Shown here: positions 34,615 to 47,053 of the stretch, piece after piece | How positions within the stretch are numbered: the first letter of the stretch is position 1 | Layout of the letters: every line of letters begins with the position of its first letter | NCBI RefSeq assembly: GCF_017991995.1 | Contig: NZ_JAGOPN010000015.1 | Location: forward strand, 111,947 to 175,946 | DNA length: 64,000 bases | DNA from: Pseudacidovorax sp. | GTDB taxonomy: Bacteria > Pseudomonadota > Gammaproteobacteria > Burkholderiales > Burkholderiaceae_C | Direction: 5' to 3' | Translations under genes and position numbers: made by a program | Notes under the pieces: model-generated | What the model was told of the DNA's origin: nothing | Database searches by the model: none | What the model saw: the letters and a program-made list of their open reading frames with translations, nothing else

Positions 34615-35412
34615 TCAGGCCGCGCCCAGCACGACACTGGTGCCGCCATCCACCGCCATCCACTGGCCGGTGATGTGCTTGCCCGCGTCGCTGGCGTACA
34701 GCAGCGTGATTCCCTTGAGGTCTTCATCATCGCCCAGGCGATTGAGCGGCGCGGCGGCCTTCATGTTGTCCTCGCCCAGTTGGTCGATGAGGCCCGAGGC
34801 CATCTTGGTGCGGAAGAATCCCGGGCAGATGGCGTTGACGTTGATGCCATGGCGGCCCCATTCGGCAGCCAGGGTGCGGGTAAAGCCGATCACCGCCGTC
34901 TTGGAGGTGTTGTAGGCCAGGGTCTTCATGCCGATCGGGTTGCCGTTGAGGCCCGCGATCGAGGCGATGTTGATGATGCGCCCGGTCTTCCTGGGGATCA
35001 TGTAGCCGTTGGCGATCTGCTGGCTCAGGATGAAGTAGCCGCGGACGTTGAGGTTCATCACCTTGTCCCAGGCAGCCACCGGATGCTCCTCGGCCGGGGC
35101 ACCCCAACTGGCGCCCGCGTTGTTGACCAGGATGTCCACGGCGCCCATGCGCTCCAGCGTCTCGTCGGCCAGGCGGCGCGTGTCCTCTTCCTTGCTGCAG
35201 TCGGCGGCAATCCAGCGCGCATCGATGCCGGCTACCTGCAGCTCGGCCGCGGCCTGCTCCAGATCGTCGGCCTTGCGCGAGCTGAGCATGACCCTGGCGC
35301 CCGCTTCGCCCAGGGCATGGGCCATCTGCAGCCCCAGGCCGCGGGAGCCGCCGGTGATCAGGGCGACCTTGCCCTTCAGGTCGAACAGTTGCTGGACGGT
35401 GCGTGCGCTCAT
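34615..35412 (-). CDS. Short-chain dehydrogenase/reductase
   Basis: A 265-residue classical SDR. The features are TGGSRGLG (20-27), NNAG (97-100), Ser151 and Tyr167/Lys171 (YNTSK), with the closing GQWMAVDGGTSVVLG of the FabG/gluconate-dehydrogenase-like group. In an acyl-CoA cluster it may be a 3-hydroxyacyl-CoA dehydrogenase or a ketoacyl reductase, or it may act on a branched or hydroxylated intermediate. It follows the small membrane-protein gene by 37 bp on the same strand. Confidence 0.92.
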   Translation of the reverse strand: MSARTVQQLFDLKGKVALITGGSRGLGLQMAHALGEAGARVMLSSRKADDLEQAAAELQVAGIDARWIAADCSKEEDTRRLADETLERMGAVDILVNNAGASWGAPAEEHPVAAWDKVMNLNVRGYFILSQQIANGYMIPRKTGRIINIASIAGLNGNPIGMKTLAYNTSKTAVIGFTRTLAAEWGRHGINVNAICPGFFRTKMASGLIDQLGEDNMKAAAPLNRLGDDEDLKGITLLYASDAGKHITGQWMAVDGGTSVVLGAA

Positions 35413-35449
35413 GGGTGAAAGGTCTCCAGATGTCGGGCCGCGAAGGCCT

Positions 35450-35664
35450 TCAGGGTTTGATGCGGGAACGGATGTAGATCAGCACCAAGCCGGCCAGCAC
35501 GGCCACGCCACCCGGCGCGCCGATGGACCAGCCGAGCGGCTCGTCCTGGCGGGCGGTGGCGATGCCCAGCACCACGGTGAACAGGCCGGCATAGATCAGG
35601 ATCCAGCTCAGCTTCTCGGTCCAGTGGCGTTGCTTGGGCGGGCGGACGGGTGCTTGGGAGGTCA

Positions 35665-35665
<1 letters not shown>
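35450..35665 (-). CDS. Small two-helix membrane protein (71 aa)
   Basis: No family recognised. After a polar basic N-terminus (MTSQAPVRPPKQRHWTEK) come two hydrophobic helices, LSWILIYAGLFTVVLGIA and GGVAVLAGLVLIYI, and a basic tail SRIKP, so the predicted topology is N-in, C-in. Its ATG at 35665 shares one base with the stop of the acyl-CoA dehydrogenase (TGATG), giving strong evidence of translation. The gene is therefore real despite its small size, and may anchor or help an enzyme of the block at the inner membrane. Confidence 0.75.
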
Positions 35666-37497
<1,832 letters not shown>

Positions 37498-37571
37498 GGT
37501 TGTCTCGTCGTGAAGAAGACCGCGCCCGTGCTTGACGCGGGTTTGGCGCAGTAGCGGCCTGGACGCCTTGT

Positions 37572-37997
37572 TCAGCCCTGCGCCGAAATCAGGGCCATCG
37601 TGCCAGCCGCCTTGACGGCCAGCGTGCGCTGCCCATCGGCTGCGACGGCGTAAACCTCAGCCTCGGCGAAGCTCAGCTGACGCCCCGCGCGCAGCACCCA
37701 GGCCTCGCACTCCAGGCGCACACCGCGGGCGCCTCGCAGGAGGGTGGTCTTGAACTCAGCGGTGACGATCCAGAAACCGTCGGGCGCCATGGTCTGTGCC
37801 GCAGCCCCCATGGTGTGGTCCGCAATGGAGGCCATCACACCCGCATGCACCACGCCCGTGTGCTGCAGGTGGCGCGGCGCGAGCGTGAGCGCCGTGCGCA
37901 CCCGCCCTGCTTCGCCGCCCGTGGCCTGCACGCCCAGGTCGGCCATGAAGGGCGCACTGGCGAAGAAGCCCTGCAGCGTGGGCAGATCGACCTTCAT
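37572..37997 (-). CDS. PaaI-type hotdog thioesterase (second of two)
   Basis: A 141-residue single-hotdog protein. The active-site motif is VVHAGVMASIADHTMGAAAQTMA, with later strands FWIVTAEFKTTLLRGARGVRL. GAAGG lies 7 bases before ATG 37997 but touches an upstream ATG at 38003, so I choose the former; the products differ by two residues. It should hydrolyse acyl-CoA esters and is not closely similar to the other PaaI-type protein. It lies between the thiolase (31 bp) and the large acyl-CoA dehydrogenase, in line with a shared transcript. Confidence 0.87.
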   Translation of the reverse strand: MKVDLPTLQGFFASAPFMADLGVQATGGEAGRVRTALTLAPRHLQHTGVVHAGVMASIADHTMGAAAQTMAPDGFWIVTAEFKTTLLRGARGVRLECEAWVLRAGRQLSFAEAEVYAVAADGQRTLAVKAAGTMALISAQG

Positions 37998-38028
37998 CGC
38001 CATGCCTTCGGTGCGCGTCCGCTGAGGA

Positions 38029-39204
38029 TCAGAGAACCTCGAACACGCCGGCAGCACCCATGCCGCCGCCGATGCACATGGTCACCACCACCTTCTTGGC
38101 ACCGCGGCGCTTGCCTTCGATCAGCGCATGGCCGGTCAGGCGCTGGCCGCTCACGCCGTAGGGATGCCCCACCGCGATGGCGCCGCCGTTGACGTTCAGG
38201 CGGTCGTCCGGCAGGCCGAGCTTGTCGCGGCAGTACAGCACCTGCACGGCGAAGGCCTCGTTCAGCTCCCACAGGTCGATGTCATTGACCGTCAGGCCCA
38301 GCTTCTTGAGCACCTTCGGGATGGCGAAGACCGGGCCGATGCCCATCTCGTCGGGCTCGCAGCCGGCCACCGAGAAGCCCAGGAAGCGGCCCAGGGGTTT
38401 GAGGCCCTTGCGCTCGGCATAGGCTTCGTCAACCACCACGCAGGCGCCGCCGCCATCGGAGAACTGGCTGGCATTGCCGGCCGAGATCAGGCCGCCGGGG
38501 ATGGCCGGGCGGATGCCGCTGATGCCTTCCTTGGTGGTGCCGGGGCGGATGCCTTCGTCGTTCTCGACGGTGACTTCCTTGGTGATCAGGCCCAGCTGGC
38601 CGTCGGCCACGCCGGCGAGCACGGTGATGGGGGCGATCTCGTCCTTGAACTTGCCGGCTTCCAGCGCGGCGGTGGCGCGCTGCTGGCTGCGCGCGCCGTA
38701 CTCGTCCATGGCCTCGCGACCGATGTTGTAGCGCTTGGCCACCTGCTCGGCGGTCTGCAGCATGTTCCAGTAGATCTCGGGCTTGTTCTTCACCAGCCAG
38801 GGATCGGTCAGCATGTGCTTGTTGGCCTCGTTCTGCACGCAGGAGATGCTCTCCACGCCGCCGGCCACGTACACCTCGCCCTCGCCCGCGATGATGCGCT
38901 GGGCGGCGGTGGCGATGGTCTGCAGGCCCGAGGAGCAGAAGCGGTTGATGGTCATGCCCGAGGTCGTGATGGGCAGGCCGGCGCGCAGCGCGATCTGGCG
39001 CGCGATGTTGCTGCCGGTGGCGCCTTCGGGCGTGGCGCAGCCCATGATGACGTCGTCGACCTCGGCGCCATCGATGCCGGCGCGCTGCACCGCATGCTGC
39101 ACGGCATGGCCGCCCAGCGTGGCGCCGTGGGTCATGTTGAAGGCACCCTTCCAGCTCTTGGCGAGCGGCGTACGGGCGGTGGAAACGATCACGGCGCGGG
39201 TCAT
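38029..39204 (-). CDS. Acetyl-CoA acyltransferase (thiolase)
   Basis: A 391-residue thiolase of the degradative FadA type, which cleaves 3-ketoacyl-CoA to acetyl-CoA and a shortened acyl-CoA. The nucleophile Cys90 lies in [13 protein letters not shown]. The other active-site parts are [15 protein letters not shown] (His) and [11 protein letters not shown] (Cys). Its ATG at 39204 overlaps the M20 peptidase stop (ATGA), so these two proteins are coupled. It acts together with the bifunctional enzyme encoded at 40732-42840. Confidence 0.95.
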   Translation of the reverse strand: MTRAVIVSTARTPLAKSWKGAFNMTHGATLGGHAVQHAVQRAGIDGAEVDDVIMGCATPEGATGSNIARQIALRAGLPITTSGMTINRFCSSGLQTIATAAQRIIAGEGEVYVAGGVESISCVQNEANKHMLTDPWLVKNKPEIYWNMLQTAEQVAKRYNIGREAMDEYGARSQQRATAALEAGKFKDEIAPITVLAGVADGQLGLITKEVTVENDEGIRPGTTKEGISGIRPAIPGGLISAGNASQFSDGGGACVVVDEAYAERKGLKPLGRFLGFSVAGCEPDEMGIGPVFAIPKVLKKLGLTVNDIDLWELNEAFAVQVLYCRDKLGLPDDRLNVNGGAIAVGHPYGVSGQRLTGHALIEGKRRGAKKVVVTMCIGGGMGAAGVFEVL

Positions 39205-40703
39205 GGTGTCTTCCTTTGAATGGAGGCGGAAACGGAAGCGGGCTGCGACGCGTTGCGCAGCAGCTGCTGGTAGAAGCCGATCATGTCGCCGTAGGCGGCG
39301 ATGCTCAGGCGTTCGTTGGTGCCGTGGAAGCGAGGCAGGTCCTCGTTGTCCACACGGATGGGCGAGAAGCGGTAGACCGCCTTCGAAATGCCCGTGAAAT
39401 GGCGCGAGTCGGTGGCGGCGGTCATCAGGCCGGGGGCCACCACCGCATCGGGAAAGCGCTCGCGGATGCTGCGCTCGATGAGCGCATAGCCCGTGCTGTC
39501 GGTGGGCGAGACGGGCGACGGCTCGGCATTGCCGGGGTAGGCCTTGATCTGGATGTCGTCGTCGGCGAGCGCCTTCTTCAGATGGGCCTGCACGCTGTCC
39601 AGCGTGTCGCCGGGCAGCACGCGGAAGTTGACGGCGGCCTCGGCGCGACCGGGCAGCACGTTGTCCTTGTTGCCGGCACGCACGATGGTCAGTGCGGTGG
39701 TGGTGCGCAGCATGGCGTTGCTGCTGGGGCTCTTTTCGAGCTGGCCGCGCACCAGCGGCTCGGTGAGCCACAGGTTGGAGAGCATCACACGATTGAGCGG
39801 GCTCATCTCCGGTGCCAGAGTGCCGAACATCTGGCCTGCCACGCCGCGGATGCCGCCCGGCATGGGCGCCGCTTCGAGCCGCGCCAGCGCCGCGCTCATG
39901 CGGCCGATGGCGCTGTGTGCGGGCGGCATGGAGGAATGGCCAGGCGAGGTGTCGAGCGTGAGGAAGAAGGTGCCATAACCCTTCTCCGCCAGGCCGATCA
40001 GCGCCGCCGGCTTCGACAGGCCGGGCAGCACGCCGTCGAGCACCAGCAGGCCCTCGTCGAGCACCCACTCCAGCTCGACGCCGCGCGACTGCAGCAGCTC
40101 GGCGATGGGCTTGGCGCCGCGCAGACCGCTGACTTCCTCGTCGTCGCCCATCACGAAATAGAGGGTCTGGCGCGGCTGGAAGCCGGCGGCCAGCAGCGAC
40201 TCCACAGCCTCCAGCTGGGCGAGCAGGTTGCCCTTGTCGTCCATGGTGCCGCGGCCCCAGATGAAGCCGTCCTTCACCTCGCCAGCGAAGGGATCGACGC
40301 TCCAGGCACGCTCGGTGCCGGGCGCGATGGGCACCACGTCCTGGTGCGCCATCAGCGCCGCCGGCATGGCCTTGGGGTCACGCCCTTCCCAGGTGAAGAG
40401 CAGCGCATGCCGGCCCACCACCTCCTTGCGCAGCGCACCGTGCACGCGCGGGAACTGCTGGGCCAGGTATGCCTGGAACTTGTCGAACTCAGCGCTGGAC
40501 TCGCCGGAGCCGTCCATCGCCGAGATGGTGCGAAAGCGGACCGCGCCGGCCAGCCGCTGCGCCGCCGAAGCGAGGTCGACGTCCGCCTTCGGCGCGGGCG
40601 CCACGGCAATCTGCCGCGAGCCCTGGCGCCAGGTGTTGATGCCCAGCGCCGCGGCAAGAAGCACCAGCGCGGCGAGAACGATCAGCAGAAGGCGGCGGAT
40701 CAT
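39201..40703 (-). CDS. M20 metallopeptidase of the PM20D1/CPS1 type
   Basis: A 500-residue dizinc M20A enzyme with an N-terminal membrane anchor or signal (about 4-22). Predicted metal and catalytic residues are His120 and Asp122 (AHQDVV), bridging Asp155 ([10 protein letters not shown]), Glu189/Glu190 (GDDEEVSG) and Asp216 (VLDEG), with a late His in [10 protein letters not shown]. The stretches [16 protein letters not shown] and [12 protein letters not shown] are remarkably like vertebrate PM20D1, which makes and hydrolyses N-fatty-acyl amino acids. Its stop is coupled to the thiolase start, and the bifunctional enzyme lies 28 bp upstream. Membrane anchoring suggests periplasmic action. A plain dipeptidase is the alternative. 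Confidence 0.85.
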   Translation of the reverse strand: MIRRLLLIVLAALVLLAAALGINTWRQGSRQIAVAPAPKADVDLASAAQRLAGAVRFRTISAMDGSGESSAEFDKFQAYLAQQFPRVHGALRKEVVGRHALLFTWEGRDPKAMPAALMAHQDVVPIAPGTERAWSVDPFAGEVKDGFIWGRGTMDDKGNLLAQLEAVESLLAAGFQPRQTLYFVMGDDEEVSGLRGAKPIAELLQSRGVELEWVLDEGLLVLDGVLPGLSKPAALIGLAEKGYGTFFLTLDTSPGHSSMPPAHSAIGRMSAALARLEAAPMPGGIRGVAGQMFGTLAPEMSPLNRVMLSNLWLTEPLVRGQLEKSPSSNAMLRTTTALTIVRAGNKDNVLPGRAEAAVNFRVLPGDTLDSVQAHLKKALADDDIQIKAYPGNAEPSPVSPTDSTGYALIERSIRERFPDAVVAPGLMTAATDSRHFTGISKAVYRFSPIRVDNEDLPRFHGTNERLSIAAYGDMIGFYQQLLRNASQPASVSASIQRKTP

Positions 40704-40731
40704 CGGCGGTCGGTTCAGCGGCGTTGCGGCC

Positions 40732-42840
<2,109 letters not shown>

Positions 42841-42923
42841 GCTGCGTTCCTTGGGTTGCGATGAGGGAGCGTTCGGAGCCTTGCGCAGGTCGCCGGCGAG
42901 CCCGGCGTGCGCTGTTGTCTCCT

Positions 42924-42945
42924 AAAAAAGCACGAGTGTTCTTTT
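42924..42945. promoter_or_regulatory. Imperfect 22-bp palindrome upstream of the beta-oxidation genes
   Basis: Two 10-base arms (AAAAAAGCAC and GTGTTCTTTT, 8 of 10 paired) flank a 2-base centre. The element lies 84 bp before the bifunctional enzyme start, in the 259-bp gap after the liv genes, which is otherwise G+C-rich. The layout fits a TetR-type operator of fatty-acid catabolism. No regulator gene is close. Confidence 0.4.
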
Positions 42946-43040
42946 CGGGGCATTCTAGGCAGATCGCATGTCGCGACAACCGGCGCCAGTCGCTCCCGGG
43001 ACAAACAGCCGCGAGCTTGCACCGGCGACCGCTCGAAGGC

Positions 43041-43063
43041 AAAAAAGAAGGGGCTCGCGCCCC
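43041..43063 (-). terminator. Rho-independent terminator of the liv operon
   Basis: On the minus strand GGGGC and GCCCC (43063-43059 and 43054-43050) pair around a 4-base loop and are followed by TTCTTTTTT. It lies 37 bp after the livF stop. Genes downstream therefore need their own promoter, which should be in 42841-43040. Confidence 0.8.
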
Positions 43064-43099
43064 CACTTTCGGCAGGGCCAAGGCCCTTGCATGGAAGCT

Positions 43100-43798
43100 T
43101 CAGACCTCCAGCCATTCCTTGCGGATGTTGGCGTCCGCCCGCAAGCCGTCGGGGGTGCCGTCGTACACGATGCTGCCGTGGCCCATGACCAGCGCCCGGT
43201 CGGAGATGTGCATGGCGATGGTGAGCTTCTGCTCGATGAGCAGCACCGACACGCCCTTGTCCTTGAGCGTGCGCAGGTACTGGCCCACCAGCTCGACGAT
43301 CTTGGGCGCCAGGCCCTCGGTCGGCTCGTCGATGATGATGAGTTCGGGGTCGCCCATCAGCGTGCGGCACAGCGTCAGCATCTGCTGCTCGCCGCCCGAG
43401 AGCACGCCGGCCTCGGTGTGCTGGCGCTCCTTGAGGCGCGGGAACATCTGGTACATGTCGTCGAAGCCCCAGCGGCTGCCCTTGCCCGCGCCCTTCTGGC
43501 CCAGCATCAGGTTCTGGTGCACGGTGAGCTTGGGGAAGATGTCGCGGTTCTCCGGCACGTAGCCGATGCCCAGATGTGCGATCTCGTAGGCCTTGCGGCG
43601 CAGGATGTTCTGGCCTTTCCAGTGCACCGCGCCCTCCCCGTGGACCAGCCCCATGATGGCCTTGGCCGTGGTGGAACGGCCCGAGCCGTTGCGCCCCAGC
43701 AGCGCGACGATCTCGCCCGGCTGGATGGCGAAGGAGACGCCATGCAGCACGTGGCTCTTGCCGTAGTAAGCATGCAGGTCTTCGACCTTGAGCGTCAT
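43100..43798 (-). CDS. livF: Branched-chain-type ABC transporter ATPase, LivF-like
   Basis: A 232-residue cytoplasmic ATPase of the HAAT family. Walker A reads GRNGSGRST with Arg41 in place of the usual Lys; the codon is CGT and the reading is unambiguous. Signature LSGGEQQMLTL and Walker B ELIIIDEPTEGLAP are normal, as is the switch region LLIEQKLTIAM. The final helix is RKEWLEV, typical of LivF. With LivG it drives import by LivHM. The gene is 1 bp from livG and ends at a good terminator. An Arg at this position is also seen in some other betaproteobacterial LivF proteins as I remember them. Confidence 0.93.
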   Translation of the reverse strand: MTLKVEDLHAYYGKSHVLHGVSFAIQPGEIVALLGRNGSGRSTTAKAIMGLVHGEGAVHWKGQNILRRKAYEIAHLGIGYVPENRDIFPKLTVHQNLMLGQKGAGKGSRWGFDDMYQMFPRLKERQHTEAGVLSGGEQQMLTLCRTLMGDPELIIIDEPTEGLAPKIVELVGQYLRTLKDKGVSVLLIEQKLTIAMHISDRALVMGHGSIVYDGTPDGLRADANIRKEWLEV

Positions 43799-43799
43799 C

Positions 43800-44576
43800 T
43801 CAGTGTCCTCCTTGTTCGTCGGCCACTGGCGATCCCAGGTAGGCCTCCTGCACGCGCGCGTTGGCGCGCACGGCCTCGGGCGTGTCGAAGGCGATGACCT
43901 CGCCGTACACCACCACCGCGATCTTGTCGGCCAGGCCGAAGACCACGCCCATGTCGTGCTCCACCGTGAGCAGCGTCTTGCCGACGGTCACTTCCTTGAT
44001 CAGGTTGATGAAGTGCGTGGTCTCAGTCTTGCTCATGCCGGCCGTGGGTTCGTCCAGCAGGATCACGCTGGCGCCGCCGGCGATGGTCACGCCGATCTCC
44101 AGCGCGCGCTGCTCGGCATAGGTCAGGTTGACGGCCAGCACGTCGCGCTTGCGCTCCAGCCCCACCTGGCGCAGCAGCACCTCGGTGCGCTCGTTGGCAT
44201 CGTCCAGCCGCGAGAGGAAGCGCAGGAAGGTGTAGCGGTAGCCCAGGCTCCACAGCACGCCGCAGCGCAGGTTCTCGAACACCGACAGCTTGGGGAAGAT
44301 GTTGGTGATCTGGAAGCTGCGCGACAGCCCCTTTCGGTTGATCTCGTACGGCTGCTGGCCATCGATCCGTTCGCCGTGCAGCAGTACCTCGCCGCTGGTG
44401 GGATGCAGCCGGCCGCTGATCAGGTTGAACAGCGTGGACTTGCCCGCGCCGTTGGGGCCGATGACCGCGATGCGCTCGCCGGCGCGCACCGCCAGGTTGG
44501 CGCCGCGGATGATCTCGGTGCGGCCGAAGCTCTTGCGAAGGTCCTTCAGTTCGATCGCGTATTCGCTGTTGCTCAT
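43800..44576 (-). CDS. livG: Branched-chain-type ABC transporter ATPase, LivG-like
   Basis: A 258-residue HAAT-family ATPase. Walker A GPNGAGKST is complete (Lys46). The signature is degenerate, NLTYAEQRALEIG instead of LSGGQ, whereas Walker B SVILLDEPTAGMSKTET is normal with the LivG-type extension. The switch histidine is present in TVEHDMGVVFGLADK, and the C-terminus carries the LivG end YGEVIAFDTPEAVRANARVQEAYLG. ATG 44576 (MSNSEYAIEL) starts the domain; the frame is open upstream without family similarity. It lies between livM (52-bp gap) and livF (1 bp). Confidence 0.93.
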   Translation of the reverse strand: MSNSEYAIELKDLRKSFGRTEIIRGANLAVRAGERIAVIGPNGAGKSTLFNLISGRLHPTSGEVLLHGERIDGQQPYEINRKGLSRSFQITNIFPKLSVFENLRCGVLWSLGYRYTFLRFLSRLDDANERTEVLLRQVGLERKRDVLAVNLTYAEQRALEIGVTIAGGASVILLDEPTAGMSKTETTHFINLIKEVTVGKTLLTVEHDMGVVFGLADKIAVVVYGEVIAFDTPEAVRANARVQEAYLGSPVADEQGGH

Positions 44577-44628
44577 GCTTGGCTCTCCACGCGGGCCATT
44601 GAATGTCGGGGTGCCATGTTCATGCCCT

Positions 44629-45945
44629 TCATGCGGCCGTCTCCTGACGCTTGATCTGCGCCTCGATCTCCTCCTGCGCCTGGCCCCAGCGGCGGGCGAA
44701 GCGGCGGCGGACCTGGTCGAACAGTGCCAGACCCACCAGCGCGACGGCGGCGACCAGCGTCCAGTGCGTGGCCGAGGACGTGTCCAGGGCGATGCCAAAG
44801 AAGCTCACCGTCGGCCCGAGCGCCGCATTGAGCTGCATGTGGTAGAGCATCTCGACGATGCCCGCGAAGCCCGCCGCCATCAGCGCGCCCGTGGCCGCCA
44901 GGCCGACATAGAGCCAGGTGAAGCGACCCAGCTTGCCGAAGCGCGCCACCCGCACGTTCATCATGATCAGGCTGGCCACGCCGCCGGGCGCGAACATCAC
45001 CATGAACAGGAAAACCAGCCCCAGATAGAGCAGCCAGGCCTTGCTCAGCTCCGACAGCAGGATCGATGCGAACACCAGCAGCACGGCGCCGATGATGGGA
45101 CCGAAGAAGAAGGTCGCGCCGCCGAGGAAGGTGAACAGCAGGTAGCCGCCCGAACGGATCGTGGAAAGGCTGTCCGACGCGTTGACGATCTCGAAGTTGA
45201 TGGCAGCCAGCCCGCCACCGATGCCGGCGAAGAAGCCCGCGATGATGAACGAGAGATAGCGCACGCGCTGCGTGTTGTAGCCCACGAACTCGACGCGCTC
45301 CGGGTTGTCGCGCACCGCGTTCAGCATTCGGCCCAGCGGCGTGCCGGTGAAGGCGAACATCAGCGCCGTGCAGATGAAGCAGTAGACGGCGATCAGGTAG
45401 TACACCTGGATCTGCGGCCCGAAGTTCCACATCAGGAACTTGCCGTAGACGCGGTCGGTGGTGATGCCGCCCTCGCCGCCGAAGAAGCCCGGGAACATCA
45501 GCGACATGGCCGCCACCAGTTCACCGATGCCCAGGGTGATCATGGCGAAGGTGGTGCCCGACTTCTTGGTGGTGACGAAGCCGAAGAGGGCCGCGAAGAA
45601 GGCGCCCGCCACGCCGGCCACCACCGGGATCAGCACCAGCGGCATCGGGATCTGGCCCTTGGAGGCCATGTTCATCGCATGCACTGCGGCGAAGGAGCCC
45701 AGGCCAGTGTAGACGGCATGGCCGAAGCTCAGCATGCCGCCCTGCCCCAGCAGGATGTTGTACGACAGGCAGATGATGATCAGGTAGCCGATCTGCGAGA
45801 GCATCGTCAGCGCCAGGCTGCTGGTGAACACCAGCGGCGCCACGATCAGCACCAGCGCGAACAGGCCCCACACGAGGATGCGGCCGAGGTTCAGCGGCTT
45901 GAAGCGGTAGTAGGTCGTCGGCGAAGTCATGGGAAGGGCACTCAT
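44629..45945 (-). CDS. livM: Branched-chain-type ABC permease, LivM-like, with extended C-terminus
   Basis: A 438-residue inner-membrane permease. The LivM core (about 1-330) has AMITLGIGELVAAMSLMFPGFFGGEGGI-type motifs, NILLGQGGMLSFGHAVYTGLG, and PLGRMLNAVRDNPERVEFVGYN (coupling loop). Residues ~335-438 add about two more hydrophobic helices and a charged Gln/Glu/Arg-rich tail (RRRFARRWGQAQEEIEAQIKRQ) beyond the usual end. GAGGA sits about 7-9 bases before ATG 45945, which I prefer to ATG 45930. It pairs with LivH, whose stop is 3 bp upstream. Confidence 0.92.
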   Translation of the reverse strand: MSALPMTSPTTYYRFKPLNLGRILVWGLFALVLIVAPLVFTSSLALTMLSQIGYLIIICLSYNILLGQGGMLSFGHAVYTGLGSFAAVHAMNMASKGQIPMPLVLIPVVAGVAGAFFAALFGFVTTKKSGTTFAMITLGIGELVAAMSLMFPGFFGGEGGITTDRVYGKFLMWNFGPQIQVYYLIAVYCFICTALMFAFTGTPLGRMLNAVRDNPERVEFVGYNTQRVRYLSFIIAGFFAGIGGGLAAINFEIVNASDSLSTIRSGGYLLFTFLGGATFFFGPIIGAVLLVFASILLSELSKAWLLYLGLVFLFMVMFAPGGVASLIMMNVRVARFGKLGRFTWLYVGLAATGALMAAGFAGIVEMLYHMQLNAALGPTVSFFGIALDTSSATHWTLVAAVALVGLALFDQVRRRFARRWGQAQEEIEAQIKRQETAA

Positions 45946-45948
45946 CGA

Positions 45949-46896
45949 TCAGTCCTCACGGGTTCCAAGCAGGCCCTTGGGCCGGAAGATCAGGATCAGC
46001 ACGAGGAAGAGGTAAGGCAGGATGGGCGCCACCTGCGAGATCGTGAGCTTGAGCAAGGGATAGCCGAAGGTCTGCTCGGTCACCGCCATGCCCAGGGCAC
46101 GCAGGCCAGAGGCCATGGACTGGTCCAGCGCCACGGCGAAGGTCTGCACCACACCGATCAGCAGCGAGGCCAGGAAGGCACCGGCCAGCGAACCCATGCC
46201 GCCCACGACCACCACCACGAAGATGATCGACCCCACCGAGGCGGCCATGGCCGGCTCGGTGACGTAGGTATTGCCGCCGATCACGCCGGCCAGGCCGGCC
46301 AGCGCGGCGCCGCCGCCAAACACCAGCATGAAGACGCGCGGCACGTTGTGGCCCAGTGCCTCGACCATCTCCGGATGCTTGAGCGCCGCCTGGATCACCA
46401 GCCCGATGCGGGTGCGGGTGAGCAGCAGCCACACGGCCAGGAGCATCAGCAGCGCCACCAGCATGATGAAGGAGCGCGACTTGGGGAACTGCGTGCCGTA
46501 CAGCGTGAAGAGCGGCCCCTGCAGCGCCTCGGGCAGGCCGTAGGGCACTGTCGAGCGGCCCCACACCAGTTGCACCACTTCGAGGATGAGATAGGACAGG
46601 CCGAAGGTGACCAGCAGTTCGGGCACATGGCCGAACTTGTGGACCCGGCGCAGGCTGTAGCGCTCGAAGGCCGCGCCCAGCACCCCCACCAGCAGCGGCG
46701 CGATGAACAGCGCAGGCCAGAAGCCGAGCACGCCCGAGAGCGTGTACGCGAAGTAGGCACCCAGCATGTAGAAGCTGGTGTGCGCGAAGTTGAGCACCCC
46801 CATCATGCTGAAGATGAGGGTCAGGCCGGAGCTGAGCATGAAGAGCAGCAGCCCGTAGCTCACGCCGTTCAGAAGAGAGATGAGAAAGAATTCCAC
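45949..46896 (-). CDS. livH: Branched-chain-type ABC permease, LivH-like
   Basis: A 315-residue inner-membrane permease with eight or so helices. Characteristic parts are NGVSYGLLLFMLSSGLTLIFSMMGVLNFAHTSFYMLGAYFAY at the N-terminus, and the coupling loop RIGLVIQAALKHPEMVEALGHNVPRVFML. It forms the channel with LivM. The binding-protein gene lies 157 bp upstream on the same strand; the gap contains a G+C-rich imperfect palindrome around 46972-46990 but no T run, so read-through from the receptor gene is likely. Confidence 0.93.
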   Translation of the reverse strand: MEFFLISLLNGVSYGLLLFMLSSGLTLIFSMMGVLNFAHTSFYMLGAYFAYTLSGVLGFWPALFIAPLLVGVLGAAFERYSLRRVHKFGHVPELLVTFGLSYLILEVVQLVWGRSTVPYGLPEALQGPLFTLYGTQFPKSRSFIMLVALLMLLAVWLLLTRTRIGLVIQAALKHPEMVEALGHNVPRVFMLVFGGGAALAGLAGVIGGNTYVTEPAMAASVGSIIFVVVVVGGMGSLAGAFLASLLIGVVQTFAVALDQSMASGLRALGMAVTEQTFGYPLLKLTISQVAPILPYLFLVLILIFRPKGLLGTRED

Positions 46897-47053
46897 TGTC
46901 GTCGAGCCTCAGGAAAACAACCGGCCCCGGGACCGGAGTCGGTCTCCGGCGGGCGCGGTGAGCATGGCCGGCGCGGCGCGCCGGCTGGCAGCGGAGGGGC
47001 CGCATCCGGGCCGGCGCGCAACATGCCGGCGCGGCCCGTGCTACCCGACGGTA

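Noticed and set aside
31300..35418. A 1372-codon open frame on the plus strand
   Set aside because: It runs antisense through five recognisable genes; long antisense frames arise from the G/C bias of third positions. Its translation is His/Arg/Gly/Gln-rich and matches nothing.
46960..47050. Strong terminator between livJ and livH
   Set aside because: G+C-rich palindromic bases (around 46972-46990) exist but no T run follows on the minus strand.
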